From: CAVXHQ01 sp963761735
GTDB taxonomy: Bacteria > Pseudomonadota > Alphaproteobacteria > Rhodobacterales > Rhodobacteraceae
Length of the DNA: 64,000 bases
Assembly: GCA_963761735.1 (NCBI GenBank)
Contig: CAVXHQ010000005.1
Location: 1,167,362 to 1,231,361 of the forward strand
Reading direction: 5' to 3'
A program made the position numbers and the translations under genes. This document shows positions 52,910 to 62,639 of the stretch, piece after piece. Position 1 is the stretch's first letter. Each line of letters opens with the position of its first letter. The notes under the pieces were generated by a model. It was given only the letters and a program-made list of their open reading frames with translations. It did no database searches and was not told the DNA's origin.

Positions 52910-55417
52910 ATGTCCGACCCCACCACGATCACCCTGTCCATCGAGGGCATGTCCTGCGCCTCCTGCGTCGGCCGCGTTCAGCGCGCCTTCGCGGCGGTGC
53001 CGGGGGTTGCCTCGGCGCAGGTGAACCTCGCCACGGAAACCGCGCGGATTACCGGGACGGTGGATGCGGCGGATCTGGCGCGGGTGGCGCAGGACGCGGG
53101 CTATCCGGCCCGGGTGGCGGTGTTGGACATGGCGCTGGCGGACATGAGTTGCGCGTCCTGCGTGGGCCGGGCCGAACGGGCCCTGCGCGCGGTGCCGGGC
53201 GTGCTGGAGGCGGACGTGAACCTCGCGACGGAAAGCGCGCGGGTGCGTCATCTGGAAGGTGTGGCACCGGAGGATATCATGGCGGCCGCCACGGCTGCGG
53301 GGTATCCCGCGACGCGGCGGGGCGACGCAGACGACGATGCCGCCTCCACGGACAGGGCCGCGCGCAAGGACCGCGAGGCGCAGGTTCTGGCGCGCCGCAC
53401 GATAATCGCGGCGGTGCTGACCCTGCCGGTGTTCGTGCTGGAGATGGGCGGGCATGTCCTGCCGGGCCTTCTTCGCCTCATCGCCGACACCATCGGGATG
53501 CAGACGTCCTGGGTGATCCAGTTCGTGCTGACGACACTGGTCCTGGCCTGGCCCGGGCGGGGGTTCTACGTCAAAGGCGTGCCCGCCCTGTTGCGGGGCG
53601 CGCCCGACATGAACGCGCTGGTGGCGCTGGGCACCGGCGCCGCCTGGATATTCTCGGTCGTCGCGACCTTTGCGCCGGGTCTTTTGCCCGAGGGCAGTCG
53701 CGCCGTCTACTTCGAGGCGGCGGCCGTGATCGTGGTGCTGATCCTGCTGGGCCGCACCCTCGAGGCGCGCGCCAAAGGCCGCACCGGTGTCGCGATCCAG
53801 CGGCTGATCGGATTGCGTCCAAAGACCGCGCGTGTCGAACGGGCGGGGGCGGTCACGGACGTGCCCGTCGCCGAAATCGCCGTTGGAGACCGCATCCACG
53901 TCCGACCGGGCGAGCGGATCGCGGTCGACGGCACGGTGGTGTCGGGCGCGTCATGGGTCGACGAGAGCATGATCTCGGGCGAACCCGCGCCGGTGGAAAA
54001 GCTCGACGGCGCGGCTCTCGTCGGCGGTACGGTGAACGGCACCGGCGCGCTGGTGTTCGCCGCGACGCATGTGGGGGCCGACACGGTCCTGTCGCGGATC
54101 GTGGCGATGGTCGAGGAGGCGCAATCGGCGCGCCTGCCGATCCAGGCGCTGGTCGACCGGATCACGTTGTGGTTCGTGCCCGTTGTCATCGTCGTGGCAA
54201 TGGTGACAGTCGCGGTCTGGCTGGTCTCGGGGGCGCAGCCTGCGCTGGCGCTGGTCGCCGGGGTGTCGATCCTGATCGTGGCCTGTCCCTGCGCGATGGG
54301 CCTTGCGACGCCGACGTCGATCATGGTCGGCACCGGACGCGCCGCCGAGCTTGGCGTGCTGTTCCGGCGCGGCGATGCGTTGCAGTCGTTGCAGGGCGTG
54401 CGCGTCGTCGCCCTGGACAAGACCGGCACGCTGACCGCCGGACGGCCAGAACTGACCGACATGATCGTGATGCCGGGGTTTGACGAGGCCGAGGTGCTGG
54501 CGTTTGTCGCCGCGACCGAGGCCGCGTCCGAACATCCGGTGGCCAGTGCGATCCTGCGCGCGGCACAGGGCAGGGAGCTCGACGTGGCGCAGGCGACCGG
54601 TTTCCGCTCGATCACCGGGCACGGCGTCGCGGCGCAGGTTGCGGGGCGCGAGATCCTCGTCGGGGCCGACCGCCTGATGGTGCGCGACGGCGTGGACATG
54701 GCCGGTGCCCCCGATGCGCAGGCCCTGGCGGCCAAGGGGCGCACGCCGCTCTATGCCGCGATCGACGGGCGGCTTGCCGCGCTGATCGGCGTGGCCGACC
54801 CGGTCAAGCCGGGGACGCCGGCCGCCCTGAAGGCGCTGCACGCGATGGGCCTGAAGGTGGCGATGATCACCGGCGACAACGCGGCGACGGCGCGCGCCAT
54901 CGGCGACACCCTCGGGATCGACGAGATCGTCGCCGAGGTGTTGCCCGACGGCAAGGTTGCGGCGCTGGAGAAGCTGCGTGCGCGGCATGGCGCCGTTGCC
55001 TTTGTTGGCGACGGGATCAACGATGCGCCCGCGCTGGCCGCCGCTGACGTCGGCATTGCCATCGGCACGGGTACCGACGTCGCCATCGAGACCGCCGACG
55101 TGGTGCTGATGTCGGGCGATCTGCGCGCCGTGGTCGATGCCCTCGCCGTCAGCCGCGCGACCCTGCGCAACATCCGCCAGAACCTTGGCTGGGCGTTCGG
55201 CTATAACATCGCGCTGATCCCGGTGGCCGCAGGCGTTCTGTACCCGCTGAACGGCACGCTGCTGTCGCCGGCGCTGGCGGCGGGGGCGATGGCCCTGTCG
55301 AGCGTGTTCGTGCTGACCAACGCCTTGCGCCTGCGCCGGGTACGGGCCGCCAAACCGGGCGGTCCGCCTTCGGGGACGCCCCGTCCAACCGCCGATCTCA
55401 GCCCCGCACCGGCCTGA
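52910..55417 (+). CDS. copA: Copper-exporting P1B-type ATPase
   Basis: An 835-residue Cu(+)-translocating ATPase. Two N-terminal heavy-metal domains, each with C-A-S-C (Cys16/19 and Cys81/84); eight membrane segments; the CPC ion motif at about 459-461 ('IVACPCAMGLATP'); phosphorylation Asp503 in 'ALDKTGTLT'; the H-P pair in 'SEHPVASA'; hinge 'VGDGINDAPALAAADVG' near 701. All features fit Cu(I) rather than Zn/Cd export. CueR-like gene 105 bases downstream in the same direction. Confidence 0.95.
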   Translation: MSDPTTITLSIEGMSCASCVGRVQRAFAAVPGVASAQVNLATETARITGTVDAADLARVAQDAGYPARVAVLDMALADMSCASCVGRAERALRAVPGVLEADVNLATESARVRHLEGVAPEDIMAAATAAGYPATRRGDADDDAASTDRAARKDREAQVLARRTIIAAVLTLPVFVLEMGGHVLPGLLRLIADTIGMQTSWVIQFVLTTLVLAWPGRGFYVKGVPALLRGAPDMNALVALGTGAAWIFSVVATFAPGLLPEGSRAVYFEAAAVIVVLILLGRTLEARAKGRTGVAIQRLIGLRPKTARVERAGAVTDVPVAEIAVGDRIHVRPGERIAVDGTVVSGASWVDESMISGEPAPVEKLDGAALVGGTVNGTGALVFAATHVGADTVLSRIVAMVEEAQSARLPIQALVDRITLWFVPVVIVVAMVTVAVWLVSGAQPALALVAGVSILIVACPCAMGLATPTSIMVGTGRAAELGVLFRRGDALQSLQGVRVVALDKTGTLTAGRPELTDMIVMPGFDEAEVLAFVAATEAASEHPVASAILRAAQGRELDVAQATGFRSITGHGVAAQVAGREILVGADRLMVRDGVDMAGAPDAQALAAKGRTPLYAAIDGRLAALIGVADPVKPGTPAALKALHAMGLKVAMITGDNAATARAIGDTLGIDEIVAEVLPDGKVAALEKLRARHGAVAFVGDGINDAPALAAADVGIAIGTGTDVAIETADVVLMSGDLRAVVDALAVSRATLRNIRQNLGWAFGYNIALIPVAAGVLYPLNGTLLSPALAAGAMALSSVFVLTNALRLRRVRAAKPGGPPSGTPRPTADLSPAPA

Positions 55418-55522
55418 GCCTGAAACCGCCCGATCCCCGTCGTGATCCGGACCGGAAACCCTCTGAACCGGCCCCTTCCCGAGCCATCCCCCGCGCCCGC
55501 CCCTTCCTTGAGAAAGTGCCCC

Positions 55523-55918
55523 ATGAACATCGGTGAAGTCGCCCGTCTTGCAGGTCTGCCGCCCAAGACGATCCGCTATTACGAGGATATCGGCCTCGTG
55601 AAACCGCTGCGCGATACCAACGGCTATCGCGCGTTCCGCGACAGCGACATGCACAAACTGGCGTTCCTCGGGCGGTCGCGCGCGCTGGGGTTCACCATCG
55701 AGGATTGCCGCGCGCTGATGGCGCTGTGGGAGGACAAGGCCCGCGCCAGTGCCGACGTGCGCCGCATCGCCGCCGACCACCTGTCCCAGATCGAGACCAA
55801 GATCGCCGACCTGCGCGCGATGCACGACACGCTGTCGCATCTGGTCTCGACTTGTGCCGGAGACGACCGGCCCGACTGCCCGATCCTGCAAGACCTCGGG
55901 CAGGGCGCGCGCCGCTGA
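55523..55918 (+). CDS. cueR: Copper-responsive MerR-family regulator
   Basis: A 131-residue MerR protein: 'NIGEVARLAGLPPKTIRYYEDIGLVKP' region at the N-terminus (winged helix), long dimerisation helix, and a metal loop with Cys111 and Cys119 ('CAGDDRPDCPIL'), the C-x7-C spacing of CueR. It senses Cu(I) and activates copA-type promoters. The ATG at 55523 (MNIGEVA) gives normal length; the frame is open upstream but Pro-rich. It may be cotranscribed with copA or have its own promoter. Confidence 0.92.
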   Translation: MNIGEVARLAGLPPKTIRYYEDIGLVKPLRDTNGYRAFRDSDMHKLAFLGRSRALGFTIEDCRALMALWEDKARASADVRRIAADHLSQIETKIADLRAMHDTLSHLVSTCAGDDRPDCPILQDLGQGARR

Positions 55919-56329
55919 GAGGTACGGACGCGTCGGAGTAGCGCCCGGGATTTGTTGCGCCGGGACCGTCGGCTGAATGGTTCGCGACGACGCTTGCCGG
56001 AGAGGCCGCGGGGAAACGACGGCAGAACGTCCGAACCGTGCGCCGGGCCGATACCGTCGACAACCCGGACAGCGATCATGCCAGGTTCCGGGCGCGGGCA
56101 GGACCGCATCGTGCCACGGTGCGCAGATGCCGGGGTCGCTTCGGGGCACCAACCGGCCCATGTCGGAGCAAACGGGCGATGACCATCACGACAATCCTGT
56201 AACGATACCGGAAGATGCCGACGCATTCATGGCCGCAGGAGCCGCGAAATCGGCCCCCGTAACCCGTCCCGACGGCGAGCAAGCCGGAGCCTGCAGCGAC
56301 CCCAAGCGTATCGTCCGCGACTAACAAGA

Positions 56330-57208
56330 GGACGATATCGCCAACGCGCCAGACGTTTGCGGCACGCAGGTGATGAACCGGTCCGTCGTACGACAGCATT
56401 CCACGATCCCGCACTTCTCCGCCGTGCTGGGTTCAGGTCGATGAATTGGCGGCGCAACTGTGACCGGCAGTCGAATTCCTCTGACCGACGGCGCCCTGCG
56501 CGCACAATGCGGTCGCCCGCCGATATCGGGCGGCGTCCATGTCGCGTTCCGTGCCAAACGCAACGGTGACTGACACCGCGCGCTTGTGACGCCTCCGTGC
56601 AGGTGGCCGGGCATTGGCCTCTGAGGCGGCGTGAGCGGTGCCGTGCACCTTCGCGATGACAGTGCGAGGTGCATGGGCGCTGAACCAGCGAGTTCGCCGT
56701 GAGCCAACCCGTTGAAAAGGCAGATCGGCGCACGGCCCGGGAGCCTCTGCAGCACATGCTCGAGGCCGTGCCCTCTCGCGTCCACACCGTTCTCACCGAC
56801 AACCGCATGCAGTTTAACGAACGGCCCCGGAACCTTAACGCCATCTATCCGAGATCGATGCGCCTCGACATGATCTGTGAGGCAACGGGATAGAGCACCG
56901 CCCGACGACGCCCAAACATCCCGGAAGAGACGAGGATCGGGAGAAGTTGCGGTGGATCGTGTCGCCAAAGGGCGGTCAGGTCGAACGGATCAATCGCACG
57001 ATCAAAGATGCCGCCGTCAAACGCTACCACGACGAAGACCCCGACCAACCGCGCGTCCACCTCGCGGATTTCATGGCAGGCCCGACTTCGCGCGCAGGCC
57101 CAGGACCCTCAGCGGCCTGACGCCCGACGAGTACATCTGCAAAATCCGGACTTCAGAGCCGGATAGGTTCATCGTCGATCCGATTCACCGGATGCCGGGA
57201 CCGAACAC
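56330..57208 (+). pseudogene. Decayed IS481-type transposase remnant
   Basis: Fragments of one IS481-family transposase occur in order but in shifting frames: 'TSEFAVSQPVEKADRRTA' and 'EAVPSRVHTVLTDNRMQF' (from about 56681), 'GIEHRPTTPKHP', 'GGQVERINRTIKDAAVKRYH', 'HLADFMAG' (to about 57080), then 'RTLSGLTPDEYICKI' and 'SEPDRFIVDPIHRMPGPNT' (ending 57208). These match the integrase core and C-terminus of the family. Upstream, 56330-56450 aligns loosely ('STIPHF' region). There are several frameshifts and stops, and a short extra segment inside the DDE region. No terminal inverted repeats were identified. 55919-56330 and 57209-57398 show no other gene. Confidence 0.75.
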
Positions 57209-57398
57209 CGAAGCGACGCAAGTTCGCCCCGCATCGCGCGTCGGATCCTTGGCCGATACCCCGTGCTGCGCCCGTTTGCGGCGGGTCCGGCACCTTCGGT
57301 TGGCACGACGATTCCGGTCGGTTGTGCACATATGTCACCAAACAACTGTGAACGACACGCCCTTTGTGTCCGGTTAGTGTCTGGGGGGAGGAATATAA

Positions 57399-60047
57399 AT
57401 GACTGATTCTGCTGGGCACGTCTTCGATGCGGCAACATCGCCATACGCCGTCTTTCCGCTTGGCGGGATCGGGGCCGGAACGATTGGTCTGGGGGCGGAT
57501 GGCCGCTTGCAGGACTGGGAGATTTTCAACCGGCCCTCGAAGGGCAGCGTCAACGGCTTTTCGCATTTCGCGGTGCGTGCGGAACGCGACGGGGCAGTCC
57601 TCGACACCCGCATCCTGCACGGGCCGTTTACCGGCAACCGGACCGGATCGCTGACAGCGCCCGAGTTCAACGCCTTCGGGTTCGGGCCGCGCCGACAGCA
57701 GATGACCGGGTTCCCGTCGTTCCGCAAATCGTCGCTTGCCGGGCCGTATCCTGTCGCCGATCTCAGGTTCGAGGACGCTGCATTTCCCGGTCCGGTGACG
57801 ATGCGCGCGCTCAGCCCGTTCGTGCCGCTGGCCGACCGGGAAACCTCGATGCCGGTCGCGATGTTCGAGGTGACATTTCACAATACCGCCGATGCCGCCG
57901 TCGATTATACGCTGTTCGGCTGCCTTGCCTTCGATTTCGTCGACACCGGCGCGTCTGCCGAGGTGCGCGTCAGCCCGAACGACGGCGGGACGGACTCCGG
58001 GACGTCGGTCAGCGGCACATCGTCATTGCCCGAGGATCACGTCGATCACCGGCAGCTGTGTCTGGCGACGGATCACGACGACACGAGCCATCAGCACCAT
58101 CTGTATCGCGGCAACTGGTTCGACACGATGGAGGTCTATTGGGCCGACATCTCGAAGGGGGGTCGTCTCAAGGACCGTAAGTATCCGGGTGCAAAGGACA
58201 ATGCCGTCAACAATCAGGCCGATGCAATCGAACATTCGGTCATGGCCGCACATGTGACGGTGCCGGCGGGGGCGGTGCGGACGATCCGTGTCGCGCTGTC
58301 GTGGTATGTGCCGAATGTCCGAAAATACTGGATTTCGACCTTTCCGGTGACCTGCTGTTCACCCGGCGAGGTGCAGACGCAGTGGCGCAATTATTACGCG
58401 ACCCAGTGGTCGTCGGCGCGGGACGTGGCCGACTGTGCGCTCAGCGATTGGGCCGGTCTGCGCGACCGGACGCTGGCGTTTCGCGACGTGTTGTCGGACA
58501 CGACGCTGCCTGCCGCCGTCGCCGACGCGGTCAGTGCCAATCTGTCGATACTGAAATCGCCCACGGTTCTGCGCCTCGAGGACGGGACGTTTTACGGCTT
58601 CGAGGGATGTCATCCCTCGGCGGGCTGCTGCGAAGGTTCGTGCACCCATGTCTGGAATTATCAGCAGGCGCTGCCGTTCCTGTTTCCGGCGCTCGAACGG
58701 TCGATGCGGGTCGCGGATTTCGTCGAGAATCAGGACCCCGAGACCGGTGGCATGGCGTTTCGCCTGTCGCTGCCCAAGGGGATCGGGCGCAATACCGTCA
58801 GGCCCTGCGCGGACGGCCATTTCGGCAACGTCATGAAAACCTATCGCGACTGGAAACTGTCGGGCGACGACGACTGGTTGCGCAGCCTCTGGCCCGGCGT
58901 CAAGGCGGCCATCGGCTTTGCCTGGCACCCGGAAAACCCCGACCGCTGGGATCCCGACCAGACCGGCGTCCTTGGCGGACGGCAGCACCACACCCTCGAC
59001 ATGGAACTTTTCGGTCCGAACTCGTGGCTGGCGGGGTTCTATCTCGGTGCCCTCACCGCCGCGGCGGAAATGGCCGATTTCGTCGGCGATGCCGAGGCCG
59101 CGACACTCTATCGCGGGCTGTTCGCGCGCGGCAAGGCATGGGTCGGCGACACGCTGTTCAACGGCGAATGGTTCAGCCAGCAGATCGACATCGCCGACCG
59201 TGAAACACTGACGCCCTTTGTGTCGCAGAAGGGAAACGTGACACATATGTCCGGTGACATCTTCGAGCAATACTGGAGCGACGAGCACGAAGAGATCAAG
59301 TACCAGATCGGCGACGGCTGTGCGATCGACCAGGTGCTGGCCGAATGGCACGCCCGCCTTTACGGCCTTGAAAACCTGTATGACCCGGCGGATTTCGCCA
59401 CTGCCGTGAACGCGATCTACGCGCATAATTTCGTCGAGCGGCTGGGCGATCTGGCAAACCCCTGCCGCGTCTTCGGCCTCGGGGAGGAAAGCGGCACCAC
59501 GATCGGCAGCTGGCCGCGCGATGTTGCGCGCCCGGTGATCCCGCTGCCCTATGCGCAGGAAACGATGCACGGGTTCGAATATGCGTTCGGGTGCCAGCTG
59601 ATGATGATCGGCGAGGTCGATAAGGGCGAGCGTGTGTTCCGCGCGGTGCGCGACCGGTATCGGGGGCACAACCGCAATCCGTGGAACGAATTCGAATGCG
59701 GATCGAGCTATGCCCGGTCGATGGCGAGCTATGCCGCCGTGCCGGTTCTGTCCGGGTTCACCTTCGACGCGGGTGCGGGCCACATGGGCTTTGCCCCGAT
59801 CCACGACGTGGACGGCACCTATCGCAGCATCTGGTCGAACGGCATGGCCTGGGGCCAGATCACCCTCACCGCGCAGGCCGTCGATCTGAAGGTGCTGGGA
59901 GGCACGCTCAGCCTGACCGAACTGTCGGTGAACGGACGGATTTTCGACGCGGCACAGATCGCGTCTCAGACAGGCTCGGCCGCCGGGGACGGGCGCATCG
60001 GTCTGGTCGCCGGTGCGCAGTTTAGCCTCGCGCTTGCGGGGCACTGA
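57399..60047 (+). CDS. GH116 family glycoside hydrolase (GBA2/DUF608-like)
   Basis: An 882-residue enzyme of glycoside hydrolase family 116. The N-terminal beta domain starts 'FPLGGIGAGTIGLGADGRLQDWEIFNRPSKG' region at residues 20-52; the (alpha/alpha)6 catalytic domain covers about 380-870. Candidate nucleophile Glu412 lies in 'CCEGSCTHVWNYQQALPF' and candidate acid/base Asp534 in 'QHHTLDMELFGPNSW', inferred by analogy to the E and D of known GH116. Family activities include beta-glucosidase, beta-xylosidase and glucosylceramidase. No signal peptide is seen, so it acts in the cytoplasm on an imported glycoside. GGGGGGAGG precedes the ATG. It heads the importer operon. Confidence 0.9.
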   Translation: MTDSAGHVFDAATSPYAVFPLGGIGAGTIGLGADGRLQDWEIFNRPSKGSVNGFSHFAVRAERDGAVLDTRILHGPFTGNRTGSLTAPEFNAFGFGPRRQQMTGFPSFRKSSLAGPYPVADLRFEDAAFPGPVTMRALSPFVPLADRETSMPVAMFEVTFHNTADAAVDYTLFGCLAFDFVDTGASAEVRVSPNDGGTDSGTSVSGTSSLPEDHVDHRQLCLATDHDDTSHQHHLYRGNWFDTMEVYWADISKGGRLKDRKYPGAKDNAVNNQADAIEHSVMAAHVTVPAGAVRTIRVALSWYVPNVRKYWISTFPVTCCSPGEVQTQWRNYYATQWSSARDVADCALSDWAGLRDRTLAFRDVLSDTTLPAAVADAVSANLSILKSPTVLRLEDGTFYGFEGCHPSAGCCEGSCTHVWNYQQALPFLFPALERSMRVADFVENQDPETGGMAFRLSLPKGIGRNTVRPCADGHFGNVMKTYRDWKLSGDDDWLRSLWPGVKAAIGFAWHPENPDRWDPDQTGVLGGRQHHTLDMELFGPNSWLAGFYLGALTAAAEMADFVGDAEAATLYRGLFARGKAWVGDTLFNGEWFSQQIDIADRETLTPFVSQKGNVTHMSGDIFEQYWSDEHEEIKYQIGDGCAIDQVLAEWHARLYGLENLYDPADFATAVNAIYAHNFVERLGDLANPCRVFGLGEESGTTIGSWPRDVARPVIPLPYAQETMHGFEYAFGCQLMMIGEVDKGERVFRAVRDRYRGHNRNPWNEFECGSSYARSMASYAAVPVLSGFTFDAGAGHMGFAPIHDVDGTYRSIWSNGMAWGQITLTAQAVDLKVLGGTLSLTELSVNGRIFDAAQIASQTGSAAGDGRIGLVAGAQFSLALAGH

Positions 60048-60105
60048 GCCGCCCGGCGCGAAACGGAACACGAAAGGTCCGCACTGAGCGCGCCCCAGGA
60101 ACGGC

Positions 60106-60160
60106 ACGCGCGAGACGCACGAGACGAATGGCGCGTGCAAGACGCGCGAGATGCACGACA
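60106..60160. repeat. Direct repeat, two copies 36 bp apart, after the GH116 gene
   Basis: ACGCGCGAGACGCACGA at 60106 and ACGCGCGAGATGCACGA at 60142 (one mismatch in 17), in the 133-base gap between the GH116 and binding-protein genes. Short but resembles the other arrays in this window. Confidence 0.55.
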
Positions 60161-60180
60161 AACCCGGAGGAGGACACGAC

Positions 60181-61455
60181 ATGAAGACATTGATCATTCC
60201 GATGACCATGGCCGCGACACTGGCCGCGGGCCATGTGACGGCTCAGGTCGTCAGCGATGTGGAGGCGACGCTGACAGTGACGCAATGGTCCGCCGAGCAG
60301 GTGATCGCGGCCACCGATGCTGCCATCATCCGCTTTGCGCAGAAGTATCCCAACGTCACCATCGAAACCCAGTATATTCCGGTGTCCGGAAACTGGGGTG
60401 AATATGTCAACGGTGTCGTCAACCAGATCGCCACGGGCGACGCACCCGATATCATCGCCAGCGCGATCGAAGGCTTCGCGCAGCTGGGGGCGACGGGCGT
60501 GCTGCGCGATCTCGATACATTTGCGGACGGCGACGACGCGGCAGCCGAGGTGATGGCGGGCATCGAGGCCAACCTGCTGGACGGGATGCGCACCAAAGGG
60601 ACGGGGGAACTGAACTTCTTCCCGACCGAGTGGAACAACATCGTCATGTTCTACAACAAGGACATGTTCGATGCCGCGGGCCTCGACTATCCCGCCGCAG
60701 ACTGGACCTGGGACGATTTCCGCGAAACCGCCGCCGCCCTGACGCTGACCGACGCTGCGGGCAACACGACGCAGTACGGCTATTTCGTTCCCGGTTTCTA
60801 TTTCGGGATGGAGCCCTGGTATCTGACCAACGGCGCCTCGGTCCTCGACGGCGACTGGGTTGAGCCCACGGTCGACACGCCCGAATTTCGCGAAACGCTG
60901 GCGTTCCTGCACGGGTTGATCGTCGAAGACGGCTCCGCTCCGGCCTATGAGCCGGGCGTCGGCACCGAGAAATTCACCGCCGGCCAGGTGGCGATGTTCT
61001 CGGCCGGTCACTGGCCGGTTCCCGCGATACGCGACGCGGGCCTCGAGAATACCGGCGTGCAGCATATGCCGATGAACACCGTGCAGACGACCGTGTTCGG
61101 TATCGGCGGTCTGGGCATCACCGAGGATACCGAGAACCCCGAACTGGCATGGGCCTTCGTTCAGGAAATGACCGGATCCGACTATCAGCAAAGCCTTGCG
61201 GATTCAGGCAGTTCAATTCCCTCGGCACGGGCATTCGCCACGACCGACGCATTCCAGTCCTGGCCCGACAACGCCGAGATTTTCTATGAAACGGCGGCCA
61301 CCGCGATCCCCGTTACGTCGCCCGCGAACTATGCGACCGTGCAGGAGATCGTCGGGCGGTATCTGTCCACCTATCTGAACGGCGAAGTCAGCCTGGACGA
61401 CACGATCGCCGGGATGGATCGTGAGCTGGATCGCGCGATGTCGCGCGTGAACTGA
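60181..61455 (+). CDS. Sugar ABC transporter substrate-binding protein
   Basis: A 424-residue family 1 binding protein with a signal peptide (MKTLIIPMTMAATLAAGHVTAQ) and mature start VVSDVEATLTVTQWS. Sugar-binding type residues: 'FFPTEWNNIVMFYNKDMFDAAGL' area, 'YFVPGFYFGMEPWYL', and 'MFSAGHWPVPAIRDAGL'. GGAGGAGGAC precedes the ATG. Together with the two permeases it forms a CUT1-type importer fed to the GH116 enzyme. No ATPase gene is in view. Confidence 0.92.
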   Translation: MKTLIIPMTMAATLAAGHVTAQVVSDVEATLTVTQWSAEQVIAATDAAIIRFAQKYPNVTIETQYIPVSGNWGEYVNGVVNQIATGDAPDIIASAIEGFAQLGATGVLRDLDTFADGDDAAAEVMAGIEANLLDGMRTKGTGELNFFPTEWNNIVMFYNKDMFDAAGLDYPAADWTWDDFRETAAALTLTDAAGNTTQYGYFVPGFYFGMEPWYLTNGASVLDGDWVEPTVDTPEFRETLAFLHGLIVEDGSAPAYEPGVGTEKFTAGQVAMFSAGHWPVPAIRDAGLENTGVQHMPMNTVQTTVFGIGGLGITEDTENPELAWAFVQEMTGSDYQQSLADSGSSIPSARAFATTDAFQSWPDNAEIFYETAATAIPVTSPANYATVQEIVGRYLSTYLNGEVSLDDTIAGMDRELDRAMSRVN

Positions 61456-61660
61456 GGGCGTGCGATGTCGCGCGTGAACTGAGGGCGCGCGATGTCGCGC
61501 GTGAACTGAGGGCGTGCGATGTCGCGCGTGAACTGAGGGCGCGCGATGCCGCGCGTGAACTGAGGGCGTGCGATGTCGCGCGTGAACTGAGGACGTGCGA
61601 TGTCGCGCCGGGACCGAGGGTGCGACGTCGCGTGTAAACCGAGGCTGCGATATCGCACCT
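61434..61660. repeat. Tandem repeat, 27 bp x 7, overlapping the end of the binding-protein gene
   Basis: GATGTCGCGCGTGAACTGA recurs at 61437, 61464, 61491, 61518, 61545, 61572 and 61599 with exact 27-base spacing (one copy has GATGCC; the last loses its tail), followed by two decayed copies near 61624 and 61649. The first copy is the 3' end of the upstream gene, including its stop. The array fills nearly the whole gap to the permease gene. Confidence 0.92.
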
Positions 61661-61745
61661 TGCTTCGGGCTTCCGACGGCACGTTTTGCGATACACCGGT
61701 CCGGCAGAGCGCTGCCGGACCGGAAAATTTAGAAAGAGGCAGCCC

Positions 61746-62639
61746 ATGGCCACCCTCCGTACCCGTGAAATGCGCGCCGGATATCTGTTCATCCTGCCGG
61801 CATATGCGCTGTATCTGGCGTTTTTGCTGATCCCGCTGATCGCGGCGATGGGCCTGTCGTTCGCGCAGATGGACCGCATCAGCTGGACCATCGAATGGGT
61901 CGGCACCGAGAATTTCGACTGGGTGCTGGGCGATCCGAGGTTTTGGACCGCCTTTCGCAACACCTTCTATTTCATCTCGATGTCGGTCATCGGAAATGTC
62001 GGACTGGGCCTCGTCGTCGCCCTCGCGCTGGACCGGACGATGCCCGCGCCGCTGTTGTACGTTTTCCGGCTTGCCTATTTCCTGCCGGTGCTGGTGTCGC
62101 TGGCCTTCGTCTCGTTCATCTGGAAATTTCTGTATTCGACCGATCTGGGCATCATCAACTATTACCTGCGCCAGATCGGCATCGGCAACGTGCCCTGGCT
62201 GACCAGTTCCGCGATGGCGATGGTGTCGGTTATCATCATGGATGTGTGGAAGAACATGGGGTTCTTCGTCATCATCTTTCTCGCGGCCCTTCAGGGGGTG
62301 CCGCGGACCCTGATCGAGGCCGCGGCCATCGACGGGGCGCGCCCCTGGGCCATCCTGACCCGGATCAAGGTGCCGTTCATCGCACCGGTCGTGGTGTTCT
62401 GTGTCGCCTATGCGACAATCAACGGCCTTCAGGTGTTCAATTCCGTCAAGATCCTGACCAACGGCGGACCGGGCGATGCCACCCGCACTGTGGTGATGTA
62501 CATGGTTGGCGAGGCGTTCGATCTTGGCGATCTCGGCACCGGGGCGGCCTCCGCTCTGATCTTGCTGATCACCATCGGGTTCGTCATCATCTGCCAGTTC
62601 GGTCTCGTGCGCTTCGTCAACCGGGACAGACGCCCGTGA
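61746..62639 (+). CDS. Sugar ABC transporter permease (MalF/UgpA type)
   Basis: A 297-residue six-segment permease: 'AGYLFILPAYALYLAFLLIPLIAAMGLSF' region at the N-terminus and the EAA loop 'TLIEAAAIDGARPWAILTRI' near residue 190. The start follows AGAAAGAGG. It overlaps the next permease by four bases (GTGA). Confidence 0.93.
   Translation: MATLRTREMRAGYLFILPAYALYLAFLLIPLIAAMGLSFAQMDRISWTIEWVGTENFDWVLGDPRFWTAFRNTFYFISMSVIGNVGLGLVVALALDRTMPAPLLYVFRLAYFLPVLVSLAFVSFIWKFLYSTDLGIINYYLRQIGIGNVPWLTSSAMAMVSVIIMDVWKNMGFFVIIFLAALQGVPRTLIEAAAIDGARPWAILTRIKVPFIAPVVVFCVAYATINGLQVFNSVKILTNGGPGDATRTVVMYMVGEAFDLGDLGTGAASALILLITIGFVIICQFGLVRFVNRDRRP

Noticed and set aside
55919..56330. Possible genes in the gap after cueR
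   Set aside because: Only short frames without domains or ribosome-binding sites; probably spacer or further IS decay.
56227..56968. Two overlapping minus-strand frames of 205 and 215 codons
   Set aside because: They are antisense to the decayed IS481 transposase, whose family motifs read on the plus strand.
61371..61963. Minus-strand frames encoding nine-residue repeats across the 27-bp array
   Set aside because: They are only the reverse reading of the DNA repeat; no ribosome-binding site or homologous domain is seen.
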